Virus record (IMG/VR): IMGVR_UViG_3300035670_000008
Coordinates: 152,564 to 216,563 of that record
Reading direction: 5' to 3' (one strand)
DNA length: 64,000 nucleotides
From: a virus
In this document: positions 18,573-28,800 of the stretch, piece after piece
How the letters are laid out: the number at the start of each line of letters is the position of its first letter
Position numbering within the stretch: position 1 is the stretch's first letter
Program-made: the position numbers and the translations under genes
Notes under the pieces: model-generated
Told to the model about the DNA's origin: nothing
The model's database searches: none
The model's input: only the letters and a program-made list of their open reading frames with translations

Positions 18573-21500
18573 ATGACTGTATCAGAAGACTACGAAGCGT
18601 TAAGAATACCAGTATTAGAAGGTATTAACGATGACCCCCAAGAGCCTAACTATTTAGACAACGGGCGGGGGTGTAATGGTTCTTACTATGTGCAACGCTA
18701 CAACGCACTGATTGATATTCTTAAGACGATTCCTGAAGGCCCTCCAGGTATCCAAGGGGAGCAGGGTATCCAAGGGGAGCAGGGTATCCAAGGTATTCAA
18801 GGTGAAGTTGGGCCAGAAGGCCCGCAAGGGGAGCAGGGTATAGCCGGTATTACTTGGCGAACCGGAGATGGTGCCCCGGATGACTCCTTGGGAGTAGACA
18901 ACGACTTGTATTTAGACTTGTTAACTGGGGATGTTTACAAGCGAATTAGCGGGGTTTACTACATCGTTCTTAATCTTATCGGGCCGGCTGGCCCAGAAGG
19001 GCCCCAAGGCGACCCTGGGTTAGACGGCTTGGATGGGATTGATGGCGCCACCATTCGCGTGGGTACCACCACTCCCGATAATGCTTTAGGGGAGAACGGG
19101 GATTACTATATTGTTTCTACGTCAGGTGACTTACATTTTAAGGACGGGGGTGCTTACTCAGTTGTAGCTAATCTGAGGGGGCCTCAAGGCGTTCAAGGTA
19201 TCCAAGGGGAGCAGGGTGTCCAAGGCGAGCCTGGAACTTCTATTACGGTCGTCGGAACGCTTACGGACGTAGGCGACCTTCCAGTAAGCTCTACGATCGG
19301 CAGCACCTACTTAGTTGGTGGAGAAGGCGGCGACCTTTATGTCTGGAGTGAAAACAGCACTTGGGTAAACCTAGGCCCGTTCCAAGGACCGCAAGGTATA
19401 CAAGGTGAGCAGGGTATACAAGGTATACAAGGTGAGCAGGGTATACAAGGTGAGCAGGGTATACAAGGTGAGCAAGGTCCTTCTGGAAACGTTTGGCGAA
19501 GCGGGCCTACCAACCCCTCTAATGACACTGGAGTAGATAACGACTACTACGTTAATACCACCAGCGGGGACGTCTTTAAGCGTATTGCTGGCACCTACGT
19601 TCTACAAGGCAACATTAAAGGGCCTATTGGCGACCCTGGCCCCCAAGGTGACCCTGGCGACCAAGGACCCCAAGGCCCCATCGGGGTAGCAGGAACTGTT
19701 TGGCGGAGTGCGGCTGGCGCTCCTAGTAATACCTTAGGAGTTGATGGCGACTACTATTTGAATACTTCTACCGGAGAAGTTTTAAGACGAACATCCGGTG
19801 TTTATGTATCACAAGGTAACATTAAAGGCCCTGTCGGCGACCAGGGTGTTCAAGGGCCTGAAGGTGTCGCTGGCCCTCAAGGCAACACTGGTATTCAAGG
19901 GCCAACCGGGCCTGCCGGGGATAAAGCCGGGGTCAAATATTACTACTCGTCTACCACAACAGATGCAGACCCCGGAAACGGAACGTTTCGCTTTAGCTCT
20001 ACTACCTTAGGAGCAATTACCTACCTTTATATTGACAACGCAGACTTTAATAATACTAACCAGACGCCTTGGTACAACGCCTGGGACGACTCTACCTCTA
20101 CTATCAAAGGCCAGCTTTATATTACAGGTAACACTGGCGGTAGCGCGGCAATGGCAGTGTTTAATATCACTGGGGATGTTATTATCTCCTCTGGTTACTA
20201 CAAAGTTCCAGTTTTAAACGTCACCGGTACTCTACCCGCTAATGGGGAGGTCTGCACGATTACTTTTGTACCTGCAGGCTACAAAGGCGACCAAGGTATT
20301 CAAGGTATTCAAGGTATTCAGGGAGAGACAGGCACTCAAGGGCTCCAAGGTAATCCGGGGGATAACGGAGCTACCGGCCCAGCTGGCCCAACAGGAGATA
20401 AAGGGGGTATTAAATATGTCTACTCCACGACGACCACAGACGCTGACCCTGGCAGTGGAATATTCCGGCTGAACAATTCGACGGTGAGTAGCGTCACCTT
20501 TATTTATATTGATAACGTTGACTCAGGTGGGGTCTCCCGAACAAACTGGTATGACACCTGGGACGACTCAACTTCCACAACCAAAGGGCAGCTCTACATT
20601 GCGGCTAACTCATCTAGTAACGCAACTCAATTGGTCTATAACGTTACTGCGATTACTGTAGCTAGTGGTTACTACAAGATAGCCGTCAGCTACGTTAGTG
20701 GGGTTAACACTTTATCGAATAGCGACGCTTGTACTTTAACCTTTGTGCCTACTGGAGCAAAAGGAGACCCGGGCCCCCAAGGGACTCAAGGGATTGACGG
20801 CCCTCCTGGTGACGGCGGTTACCGAGTTGGTCTACGGTATAACTTTTCTACTACGACTAACGCGACCGGAATCGCAGCGGGAACGATTCGGTACAACAGC
20901 TCAACAGTAAGCTCTGTAACAGTACTGTTCATTGCTAATACCGACGTTATGGGGCTTACCCAGAATACTTGGTTAGCGGGGTTAGACGACTCTACAAACA
21001 CTGGGAACCGGGGTCTCATCACCATCATGGGAGCCGACCCGACTAGCGCTACCGCGACGGTTTTCAAGGTAACAGGTTCAGCTACTGTTTTCTCTACCTA
21101 CACTTCTGTCGTAGTTACTTACGTTTCTGGAACTCGACCGGCGGACTCGCATGCTTTAGCCGTTCAGTTCAGCCCCTCTGGGGATCTTGGTCCGGTGGGC
21201 CCAGCTGGTGACGACGGAGCTACTGGCCCTGAGGGCCCTGCCGGCCCGGCAGGAACTACTGGCGCCACCGGGGCTGACGGCGGCTGGCAGAGTGCTCAAA
21301 CGATAACTACCTTCACAGCTAGCGGTAACTTAACATCTTCCCACGTTGGGCATTTAGTAAGAAGTAACACGGCTTCAAACATTACATTAACCATTACTCA
21401 ATTCACCCCAACTACAGGGGTTCATATTGACTTAATGCGTTATGGCACCGGCGGGCTGACGATTGCAGCTGCGTCCGGGGTAACAATTCGGAGTGTAGCT

Positions 21501-21593
21501 AGCTATAGAGGACTTAACTTCCAGTATTCCTGTGCGTCTTTAGTCCACTTAGGAAGTAACGAATGGTTATTGGCGGGAGACCTTAAAGCGTAG
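18573..21593 (+). CDS. Collagen-like modular tail fibre
   Basis: The 1006-residue product alternates collagen-type Gly-X-Y stretches with two families of repeated globular modules. Gly-X-Y runs lie near residues 53-90, 135-155, 205-220, 272-308, 349-373, 413-447, 570-605, 730-745 and 870-903; glutamine-rich triplets such as GIQGEQ dominate. Family one is about 45 residues with WRxG..P...GVD.DYYL..TGDV.KR..G.Y, seen four or five times. Family two is about 120 residues, seen three times (near 450, 610 and 750), with [23 protein letters not shown] and SGYYK motifs. The last 90 residues form a separate beta domain. Phage collagen-like fibres form trimeric rods, and this is likely a receptor-binding fibre or its shaft. 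Start follows TAAACT. Confidence 0.85.
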   Translation: MTVSEDYEALRIPVLEGINDDPQEPNYLDNGRGCNGSYYVQRYNALIDILKTIPEGPPGIQGEQGIQGEQGIQGIQGEVGPEGPQGEQGIAGITWRTGDGAPDDSLGVDNDLYLDLLTGDVYKRISGVYYIVLNLIGPAGPEGPQGDPGLDGLDGIDGATIRVGTTTPDNALGENGDYYIVSTSGDLHFKDGGAYSVVANLRGPQGVQGIQGEQGVQGEPGTSITVVGTLTDVGDLPVSSTIGSTYLVGGEGGDLYVWSENSTWVNLGPFQGPQGIQGEQGIQGIQGEQGIQGEQGIQGEQGPSGNVWRSGPTNPSNDTGVDNDYYVNTTSGDVFKRIAGTYVLQGNIKGPIGDPGPQGDPGDQGPQGPIGVAGTVWRSAAGAPSNTLGVDGDYYLNTSTGEVLRRTSGVYVSQGNIKGPVGDQGVQGPEGVAGPQGNTGIQGPTGPAGDKAGVKYYYSSTTTDADPGNGTFRFSSTTLGAITYLYIDNADFNNTNQTPWYNAWDDSTSTIKGQLYITGNTGGSAAMAVFNITGDVIISSGYYKVPVLNVTGTLPANGEVCTITFVPAGYKGDQGIQGIQGIQGETGTQGLQGNPGDNGATGPAGPTGDKGGIKYVYSTTTTDADPGSGIFRLNNSTVSSVTFIYIDNVDSGGVSRTNWYDTWDDSTSTTKGQLYIAANSSSNATQLVYNVTAITVASGYYKIAVSYVSGVNTLSNSDACTLTFVPTGAKGDPGPQGTQGIDGPPGDGGYRVGLRYNFSTTTNATGIAAGTIRYNSSTVSSVTVLFIANTDVMGLTQNTWLAGLDDSTNTGNRGLITIMGADPTSATATVFKVTGSATVFSTYTSVVVTYVSGTRPADSHALAVQFSPSGDLGPVGPAGDDGATGPEGPAGPAGTTGATGADGGWQSAQTITTFTASGNLTSSHVGHLVRSNTASNITLTITQFTPTTGVHIDLMRYGTGGLTIAAASGVTIRSVASYRGLNFQYSCASLVHLGSNEWLLAGDLKA
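18747..18803 (+). repeat. 18-bp tandem repeats in the fibre collagen region
   Basis: The unit GGTATCCAAGGGGAGCAG occurs twice in perfect tandem (18747-18764 and 18765-18782), followed by a diverged partial copy. It encodes GIQGEQ. Near-identical DNA copies imply recent expansion or ongoing homogenisation, a route by which fibre length can change. Confidence 0.85.
19395..19475 (+). repeat. 18-bp tandem repeats in the fibre collagen region
   Basis: The unit GGTATACAAGGTGAGCAG is present four times (19395, 19422, 19440, 19458; the last has one changed base), with one 9-bp half unit inserted at 19413. The codons differ from the copy at 18747 (TATACA against TATCCA), so the two arrays expanded independently. 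Confidence 0.85.
20295..20321 (+). repeat. 9-bp tandem repeats in the fibre collagen region
   Basis: GGTATTCAA is repeated three times (last copy with one change) and encodes GIQ triplets. This is a third array with its own codon spelling. Confidence 0.8.
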
Positions 21594-21596
21594 ACT

Positions 21597-22520
21597 ATGC
21601 CGTACTCTATCGGGTTTCACAAATTTAATCCCCCTTACTGGACACCACAAGGTGTTTACAGTGAATCGGGAGCTATCAGTCTGTGGTTGTCTGGAAATAC
21701 AGCTGACAACTATCAGGGAGCGTTGCCAACGACCATTACTAAAGATGGGGCCAATTATGTTTCTGCTTGGTCGAGTAGCTGGGGTGCAGCATTAACAAAT
21801 GCAGGCGGGACTTCTGTAAAACCATACGTTGTAGGCGGCAATAAATATATAACTTTTCCTAACAACACATTCCTAAACGTAGGGCAGGAGATAGTTATTA
21901 ACCCCTTGACGACGTCTAGCCCAGCGAATGATATCGTCGCCTTCTTTTTAGTAATTAGCATAAACGCGGCGTACTTTGGATACAACAAAAGTTGGTCGTT
22001 GCTTACTTCGTATAACCCTGCCGACCCGAATTACTTCCATTCATTTGTGTACCTACAATCCGACTCGACCGACCGGTTCTGGTTTGGTCAACGGGCTCAG
22101 ACATCGACAGCCTCTGGGCAGAATATTCAGAGTCAGATGTATAGTTCTTCTTTGATATTCAATGACAAATACACTCTTATTACCGGCTTTATTAATAACG
22201 ATAGCTCTACTTTCCAAGCGTCATCCTATTTCTATAACGTTGACGGCTATGGAAATCTAGTAAGTCAGACTACCAACATTACAGGAATATCTTCAGCTAA
22301 CTACAGTAACCTGACTGCTACTACTTTAAACACCATTCCTGGTGGGGACGCAACCACGCTGGGGTTAACTGGCTACTTTAACTGCCACGAACTATTACTG
22401 GCTGACCTAACCTACTCCTCTAATTTATTCACAAAGATAGAAGGGTCTATGGCTTGGAAGTACGGTATTCCTTTACCTAATACTCACCCCTACTATAGCT
22501 CTGCTCCTTTACTTGTTTAA
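21597..22520 (+). CDS. LamG/concanavalin-like tail adhesin
   Basis: A 307-residue beta-rich protein next to the fibre. The C-terminus (residues about 255-307) has the ending found in many phage and bacterial LamG-like adhesins: NCHELLLAD, then LFTKIEGSMAWKYGIPLP and NTHPYYSSAP, equivalent to the familiar EGYLAxKWGL...LPxxHPY motif. The N-terminal part (LWLSGNTADNY, NKYITFPNNTF) fits the first strands of the same jelly roll. Such domains bind sugars, so it probably recognises host surface polysaccharide at a fibre tip. Start is GACTATGCC, 3 nt after the fibre stop. Confidence 0.65.
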   Translation: MPYSIGFHKFNPPYWTPQGVYSESGAISLWLSGNTADNYQGALPTTITKDGANYVSAWSSSWGAALTNAGGTSVKPYVVGGNKYITFPNNTFLNVGQEIVINPLTTSSPANDIVAFFLVISINAAYFGYNKSWSLLTSYNPADPNYFHSFVYLQSDSTDRFWFGQRAQTSTASGQNIQSQMYSSSLIFNDKYTLITGFINNDSSTFQASSYFYNVDGYGNLVSQTTNITGISSANYSNLTATTLNTIPGGDATTLGLTGYFNCHELLLADLTYSSNLFTKIEGSMAWKYGIPLPNTHPYYSSAPLLV

Positions 22521-22525
22521 TTATT

Positions 22526-23332
22526 ATGACTGTATCTCCGATTGTTATACTAGGTGACCAATTTACAGGGAGTGGCTCCGACGACACCACCCAAAGCTTC
22601 CGTAAGTATAATAGCCATATACACTCCGTCGTCCGGGTGCCAGACTTTTTAGCCTACGACGTGGCTTTAGGAGATGAGGTATACCTCTATGATGTTAACG
22701 ACAGATTAGTTGTAGATGAGATTACCGCCCCCACAATTAGTTATCTATCTTCGTCGGAGCTGCGCATCTCAACGACGTTTAATCAGTCGTTGTCTAACAC
22801 GGTTCTTTATGTTAAAGCGCCTAAGGAAGAACCTCAGAATGCTGTGTTAATCACCGGAGTTGATATTGAGCAAGGCTCGAATCTAATTCGATTTAACCCC
22901 GCGTCAGCTAATGGTTTTGCCAGCACTGCACAGATAATCAGTCTATCCACCGACCAACACAACCACGTTTTTGCTATTCCTTCTGGTGTTGTGAATTATG
23001 AATATCCAGTGGTCTTTCCTTCTGCCAACAAGAGCTGGGTTAAGTCTTTATCTATCTCGCTTCACCATGGCACAGGTACTTTCCATTTGATAGCTAAGCG
23101 AGGAAGCACGGAACAGATACTAGCTAACATTGGAATCAACGACCCAGGCATTGTTTATAAGACCGACCTAACTGAGGACGAAATAGCTGACTCCTCTTTG
23201 GTATACCCTTCTGGATTGATGACAAAGGCCTTAGACGCCGATACTTATCTGAATTTCAAGGTTATTAGGACTGAACCTACCATGAGCTATGTTGTAGTTA
23301 GCATGTCCTTGGAAATACAGAAAGTAATATAA
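22526..23332 (+). CDS. Unknown fibre-associated structural protein
   Basis: This 268-residue protein is beta-rich and has no family I recognise. Histidine pairs in HNHVFAIPSG and LSISLHHGTG lie in probable strand ends and could bind metal in a trimer, as in some fibre tips. It sits between the LamG-like adhesin and the terminase, 5 nt after the former, so a fibre or attachment role is a reasonable inference. The following terminase start overlaps nothing but begins directly after its TAA. Confidence 0.55.
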   Translation: MTVSPIVILGDQFTGSGSDDTTQSFRKYNSHIHSVVRVPDFLAYDVALGDEVYLYDVNDRLVVDEITAPTISYLSSSELRISTTFNQSLSNTVLYVKAPKEEPQNAVLITGVDIEQGSNLIRFNPASANGFASTAQIISLSTDQHNHVFAIPSGVVNYEYPVVFPSANKSWVKSLSISLHHGTGTFHLIAKRGSTEQILANIGINDPGIVYKTDLTEDEIADSSLVYPSGLMTKALDADTYLNFKVIRTEPTMSYVVVSMSLEIQKVI

Positions 23333-25114
23333 GTGGCTTTAGCTGACGGCAATTTAGATTTCGAGGGGTTCTTTACAGGTCTAGCCCAAGACTTGGAGAT
23401 GCAATTCTCTTCAAGTCTTGCGGCTACGAATATCATCGACTTCCTAGAGAACGAAGTGGATCAGGTCAGTTGGTTAGGTGAAGGTGGTAGTTTAACCCCG
23501 CAACAAATCACACTACTGAAGATATACGACGGGCTGGAGCTAGATGAAGAGGAGTTAGCTTTAGTTGAGGCTTGGAAAGCGCTAGACCGCACGACCTACG
23601 ATTTTGAACTAGGCCCTCGCAGACGACAAGCCTTCGTTATGGAAGCAGGTAGAAATGCGTCTAAGACGTTTATAGGTTCTATCATTTTAGGATACGAGTG
23701 GTACAAGCTTTGTATGATGTCAAATCCCCAGGCGTTCTTCAGGATTGCGGCGTCCACTCTTATCTCCATTTACTGTTTAGCCCCGGCAGCTACCCAAACG
23801 AAGAAGACTATCTTTGGTCAATCGAGAGCCTTCCTTAATTACATCCCCAAGATTAAACGTTTAATAGACAATAAGAGTATTATCGTCGGGGAAGAAGAAA
23901 TCAAATATCCAGAGAAGCTACTGTACGTCTATGCCGGGAACAGTAAAGGTAGCACTCAGGTGGGAAGCCGTGTGATCCTAATGGTAATGGACGAGGTCGC
24001 CCGCTTTGAGTCTAAAGACGGAGACTCCAACGCATTAGAACTGTGGTCTAACGTGGGTGTGTCCGGGATTACCTTTGGTGAGCACGCCCGGCGGGTGGCC
24101 ATCTCGTCTGCTTGGGAAGAAGGGGATGCTATCCAGAAGCTATGGAATGCTTCTAAGCTAGAGGATTCTTGGATCGGCTTCCGCTTCCGTACTTGGGATG
24201 TTAACCCCAAGATGGACAGGGATAACCCTATTATTGCAGCGGAGTATAACCTAGACGCTGCCCACGCCAAGCTTGAGTTTGAGGGTGACCGGTCGGCGAA
24301 CGCCTACTCATTCTTCCACGAAACGGAGGTTCACCGGGCCTTCAGAGGTAGAGTTGAGTGCGACATCCAAAGGGTTGATTATGGGGATGACCTCATCCGG
24401 CTGAAGGTCAACTCGGTGGTACCCGCTACCTATTTAACGTATATGCACCTCGACCCTGCTGTGGTGAGAGATGCCTATGCGATGGCGTTTGGCCATGGGA
24501 CTACAGACTCAGATGGACGTAAGGTCGTTGTGATTGACGGACTGGCCGCTTGGGAGCCGAAGCCTGGCCAAGCAGTAAGCTTACTCAACGTCTACGACAT
24601 CATCTATGGGGTTCACACCCAACGTCCGCTGTATAAGGTTACTACAGACCATGCACAACAAGCTGAGACGATTCAACGGCTGCGGATGAATGGGTTGAAC
24701 GCGAGTAGCATTTTCTTCTCCAATCGTATGCAGGTGGAGATATACGACGCTACTAGGAAGCTACTTCATGAGAACCGATTGATTTTACCTAAAGACTCTC
24801 CCTGGACGAACCTCCTTAAGCTAGAGATGATGACGGTTCAGTATGACCAACAAAAAGGTAAGATTTACCATAATGCGGACAGCTCGAAGGATTTAATTGA
24901 CTGCGTATGTTCTGTGGTCTGGCATATTGCAGGCAACCAAACAGGCACAGGTAACTCCGTTGTGGTCAACCGGAAGTCTAGACTAGGCAACAATCCTATT
25001 GACCGGTTTAGCCGTATAGAAGACGAAGACAGCTTCCAGACGAGCCGCCGAGAGTTGGTGTCTTCACTACGGAGCGGAGCGTCAGCCTCGTTGTTTGAAG
25101 AGTACGACTTCTAG
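23333..25114 (+). CDS. terL: Terminase large subunit (DNA-packaging ATPase/nuclease)
   Basis: This 593-residue protein has the two-domain terminase plan. The ATPase has a Walker A-like loop G106-R-N-A-S-K-T112 after a hydrophobic strand, and Walker B ending VILMVMDE with D220 and E221; an arginine-rich adenine-side segment (GPRRRQA) precedes it. The C-terminal half (about 365-545) reads as the RNase H-fold nuclease, with an early acidic strand (TYMHLDPAVV), KVTTDHAQQAETIQRLR, and a late D in SSKDLIDCVC. It packages the genome through the portal. GTG at 23333 directly follows the previous stop and is used as start because the frame has no nearby upstream alternative. A small subunit is not recognised nearby. 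Finding terL inside the tail gene block, before the tape measure, is unusual. Confidence 0.85.
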   Translation: MALADGNLDFEGFFTGLAQDLEMQFSSSLAATNIIDFLENEVDQVSWLGEGGSLTPQQITLLKIYDGLELDEEELALVEAWKALDRTTYDFELGPRRRQAFVMEAGRNASKTFIGSIILGYEWYKLCMMSNPQAFFRIAASTLISIYCLAPAATQTKKTIFGQSRAFLNYIPKIKRLIDNKSIIVGEEEIKYPEKLLYVYAGNSKGSTQVGSRVILMVMDEVARFESKDGDSNALELWSNVGVSGITFGEHARRVAISSAWEEGDAIQKLWNASKLEDSWIGFRFRTWDVNPKMDRDNPIIAAEYNLDAAHAKLEFEGDRSANAYSFFHETEVHRAFRGRVECDIQRVDYGDDLIRLKVNSVVPATYLTYMHLDPAVVRDAYAMAFGHGTTDSDGRKVVVIDGLAAWEPKPGQAVSLLNVYDIIYGVHTQRPLYKVTTDHAQQAETIQRLRMNGLNASSIFFSNRMQVEIYDATRKLLHENRLILPKDSPWTNLLKLEMMTVQYDQQKGKIYHNADSSKDLIDCVCSVVWHIAGNQTGTGNSVVVNRKSRLGNNPIDRFSRIEDEDSFQTSRRELVSSLRSGASASLFEEYDF

Positions 25115-25125
25115 CCACTAGGTTA

Positions 25126-25139
25126 GAGGTAGCTACCTC
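25126..25139 (+). other. 14-bp palindrome between terL and the next gene
   Basis: GAGGTAGCTACCTC is a perfect palindrome in the 36-nt gap after terL. Like the palindrome after the sheath gene, its centre is GTAGCTAC. It is too short and lacks a T-run for a good terminator. Confidence 0.5.
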
Positions 25140-25150
25140 AGTACTAGACT

Positions 25151-25807
25151 ATGCCTAACGAGTCCAACCCTTATAGCCCTATACTACCGCCGCCGCAACC
25201 AAGTATTTGGCCTGCTACCTCTGAGGCTGAGATTCTTCAGACTGTCGAGACTCGATTAACCTATACACCGATTATTGTTCAGTTTGTACCCCCAATTCTT
25301 GACGCTGACAGTTCACCTTATACGGACAAACAACGTAAGCGTCGCTACGCCCTTAGAATTACTACGCCACCTAGCAACCGACCAGGAGAGTGGCAGTATA
25401 TCCCTGACAGCTACTACTATGAAATCCCAGAGGACGGGCTGCTTAGATTGCAGCTGGTGCCTTCCGACCGGTATCTACCAATCGGGCGTTACGTTGTAGA
25501 ATACTTCCGTATAGGTAAGCGGCTGCCCGTGTTGACCCAGCGGTGGATTGTTCCGAAGCCGCCGCCACTAGGCACCTTTGCATTTAACTACGAACTTCAA
25601 CCACCGGTGTTACCAATAGATGTCTGGAAAGTCACTAGCGTCTCCGCAGGTACGGAGTGGGTATCTAACTACAATTCCCTGACTTGGGGTACACCTCCTG
25701 CTGTAGGAGAAGTTGTTAATGTCAAATATCAGCGAGCTCTCACTTTAGATAAACTTATAGACTACGGTATCAATAACTTTAAAGAAACGGATCGGGTGCG
25801 CTATTAA
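25151..25807 (+). CDS. Unknown structural protein before the tape measure
   Basis: A 218-residue protein with a proline-rich N-terminus (PILPPPQPSIWP) and a beta-rich body. I do not recognise its family. It ends 2 nt before the giant gene, so it is co-transcribed with it and may be a tail-completion, tape-measure chaperone or tail-tip protein. The start ATG follows TAGACT, the same context as several other genes here. Confidence 0.6.
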   Translation: MPNESNPYSPILPPPQPSIWPATSEAEILQTVETRLTYTPIIVQFVPPILDADSSPYTDKQRKRRYALRITTPPSNRPGEWQYIPDSYYYEIPEDGLLRLQLVPSDRYLPIGRYVVEYFRIGKRLPVLTQRWIVPKPPPLGTFAFNYELQPPVLPIDVWKVTSVSAGTEWVSNYNSLTWGTPPAVGEVVNVKYQRALTLDKLIDYGINNFKETDRVRY

Positions 25808-25809
25808 AC

Positions 25810-28800
25810 ATGGCTATCGATTACATCGACGCGGTTGGCGGTAGACTCTCTGTTAAGCTTGAGAGCTCGCACCTAAACGAGTCTGCCGGTAATATGTCTA
25901 TCGGCGGTCAAGTCGAGCGCACTAAGGAAGACCCGTATGGTGTCGTTTCCTACATGCACGATACGAACAGGCTGGCTCGCTTTGTAGACGGCCTGCGGGA
26001 TATTGAAGTCATTCAGTTCGCAGCTCCGTTCAACAACATCCAACGTTCCGTTAGCCCCTCCCCAAATCCTTTAAGCAATATGCTGGAGGGGGCATACAAC
26101 AGCGCGAAATGGATGCAGGCACTGTTCCCTTCAGAAGTCAGTATGTTAATGAAGACTAAACAACTGAAGTCTTTGGAGACTGACCTCACTAACTTTGACA
26201 GTACTGTCCAGAATCCTATTAAACTATACGAAGCGAGAGAAGCATTACTTAACAACCAGATTCAAGCCAAGTACCATAAGAACAAGGATGGATCTTTCCC
26301 GGAAGTTACCGGGGCACAACTAGACCGTCTGCAGCACTCGAAGTTGTTAGAAGGTTTATACTCTAAGGAGAAACAAGCCCAACTACAAGCGGAGTTCAAA
26401 GAAAAAGGGTTTAACGTACAGGCCCCTACTGGAAAAGTACAAACAACCACAGCAATGTTTACCGATACCTCCTTTCTAGGGATATCGATTACAGGTTCTG
26501 GTGGAGCTTTAGGTAGCTACGAAGACTACACCTTAGGGTTTGAGAATCCGAATATCATTCGAGACTTAGCCTACTTTAGAGAAAACAAATCGACCATTGA
26601 TTACTACGAGCGAGAGCCCGTCCCCGGCGTTACGATTACAGGTAACCTCTCTATTTATAAGAAGCGGGTTGAAGCTTTAAGAGAAGCTAATGAGATTCAG
26701 CGCATCTTGGGGAAAGGTAAAGATGGATTGTTTGTCTACGTCGCCTCCCCTTCTATGGACTGGAATGAGCAACCACGGGAGCATAACTACCGGGACACTA
26801 TCCAGAGGAAGAACGTAGGTGCCTACATTAAGGAGCTGCAGAAAACTGGAACCCAGGGCATCTTAAGTTTAGGGATTGACAAGAAGCGGATTAACATCCC
26901 TGCTGGAGAGAAGACTAAACTTCTACAGAACGCTTACATTGGTGACTCTAGGTCTGGCCGGCGAGACCACGGAAACATGCAGTATATTAACTTGCGAGGT
27001 ACACCGAAAGACCGGATTAGCAAAGAGGCTCAAGAGGAGCTAGCCCGTAAAGGTCTACTGGACAAGGCGGTCAAAGGTATCTCTACTTTATCCATCGGAC
27101 AGTACCGGATTGTTGGGGACGAGTCGATTAACCAAGAGACGACCATCGATTTAAACAAAGTTAGTCCCGCGTATAGGGAGGCAGCAGAAGGTATTGCTCA
27201 AGGCAGCATCGGCGGGAAGAACTTCTACCAACTTAGGAAGGACGTAGCTAAGGAAGGTATTGCCGGCGCGCTGCTCCAAGAGTTTTACACTCCTACGTTT
27301 AGCGACCGGCAGAAGCGGGGCTGGGAGCAAGAAGGGTTGCTACCTAATATGCCGCTGTCTATGCCCGCCTCGTTCTTTAGATACTTCGAGCCGGGAACCA
27401 AAACCCGTATCTACACAGACCGCTTTAAAGCGCTAACCGGTTACCGCCCAGAAGGTGCTCAGGGCTACGTTCTTCGTACTTTAGATGAAAAACTTAGCGA
27501 CCCTGGGTTGGGCAACCAAATCAACTATATGTTCCGCCAGCGGGACTTGTACGAGGTGGGTAAAGGCGCGGTAGGAACATTAGCCGCGGGTGTAGGCCGG
27601 TTTATAGACACAGCCACTGGCTTCTACACTATGCAGACTATTAAGGCTCGGGAGTCTGGGCAACTTAGCGGCTCGTTACGCAAGCTGTATGAATCTAGAC
27701 AGCGAGACCCTTATGAACAGACTGAGAAGAGAGGCTTTTTCGAGAATCTTACTACTAAAGCTGTGGCTATCACTGGCTCTACTGCTACAGCTATGGCGTC
27801 TTACTTTGGGGTGACTCATGCTTATACGATGGCAAAAGCGGCGGTAGAGCAGGTTGGTGTGGACTATGTGCTTGACTCCATCGCCTCCGGGAAGGTCGGC
27901 GGAGCCAGTAAGTTATTTCTAGAACAACTCTTGGATGAATCTCATAGTAATTTGATTACCGGAGCTAACATCATTTATAACGCGGAGTCCGGTGCCCTCC
28001 GCACTATTGAGAACACAGGGAAGGCACTAGACGAGTACTTTGACTTGTCGACTCGGTCTAGTCTAAAAGCGCTTCAATTAGACGACGAGCTGGTCGATGA
28101 AGTCGTTAAGGAGTCTGATTTCATTGGTGGGATTAGAGGAAAAGGGATAGCCGCGCCGACGGAGCAGCAAGCTGTGCTTAATCTCATTGGCGAGCTAGAC
28201 ACCTCTGCCGCAGCTAGAGATAACACCGTAGCCGGGTTGGTTACTAAGAAACTAGAAGCTCGGTTAGCTGAGTTTGCTAAGAGACCTGGCACTGCGACTG
28301 GGGCGAAGCCACCAGCAGGTGAAATCAGGGGTTGGGTAACCGAAATCTATAAAGAGCTAGGAATCCACCGCGATGCTGGAACTATTGACTTAGGGCGTGG
28401 GGTAGACCACCCAACCATTGCCGCTAGAGTCCAGCAACCAGCGGGCTTCGTCAACATCGCCTCTGTCCGCCGTATGGATACTGGCAACCTCCATAATATG
28501 TTTATCCCTCTTCTGGACGAGGTTGTATTTGACAAAAATAACCAGCAGTACCGAACAGCAAAAGAGAACTTACTCCGGCTGGCTAAGGCCTCACCGATAC
28601 TGTCTTATAAACAAACCGCAAATAACTTATCAGCTGCTTCTGACCTTAAAATCTACAACTACGGCTACGAACGTATCCGACAACTAGCCGAGGTGTTTGA
28701 CGAACTAGCAGAACAACTCCCGGCTAACCCGTTGATGTGGATTAAGCCTATTCGTCAAGTCTTCATGGCTAATCCACTAACTGGAGGTCAAACCCGACAC

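Noticed and set aside
18747-20321. Short regular repeats that could suggest a CRISPR array
   Set aside because: The units are 9 or 18 bp, in frame, with no spacers, and encode Gly-X-Y collagen triplets.
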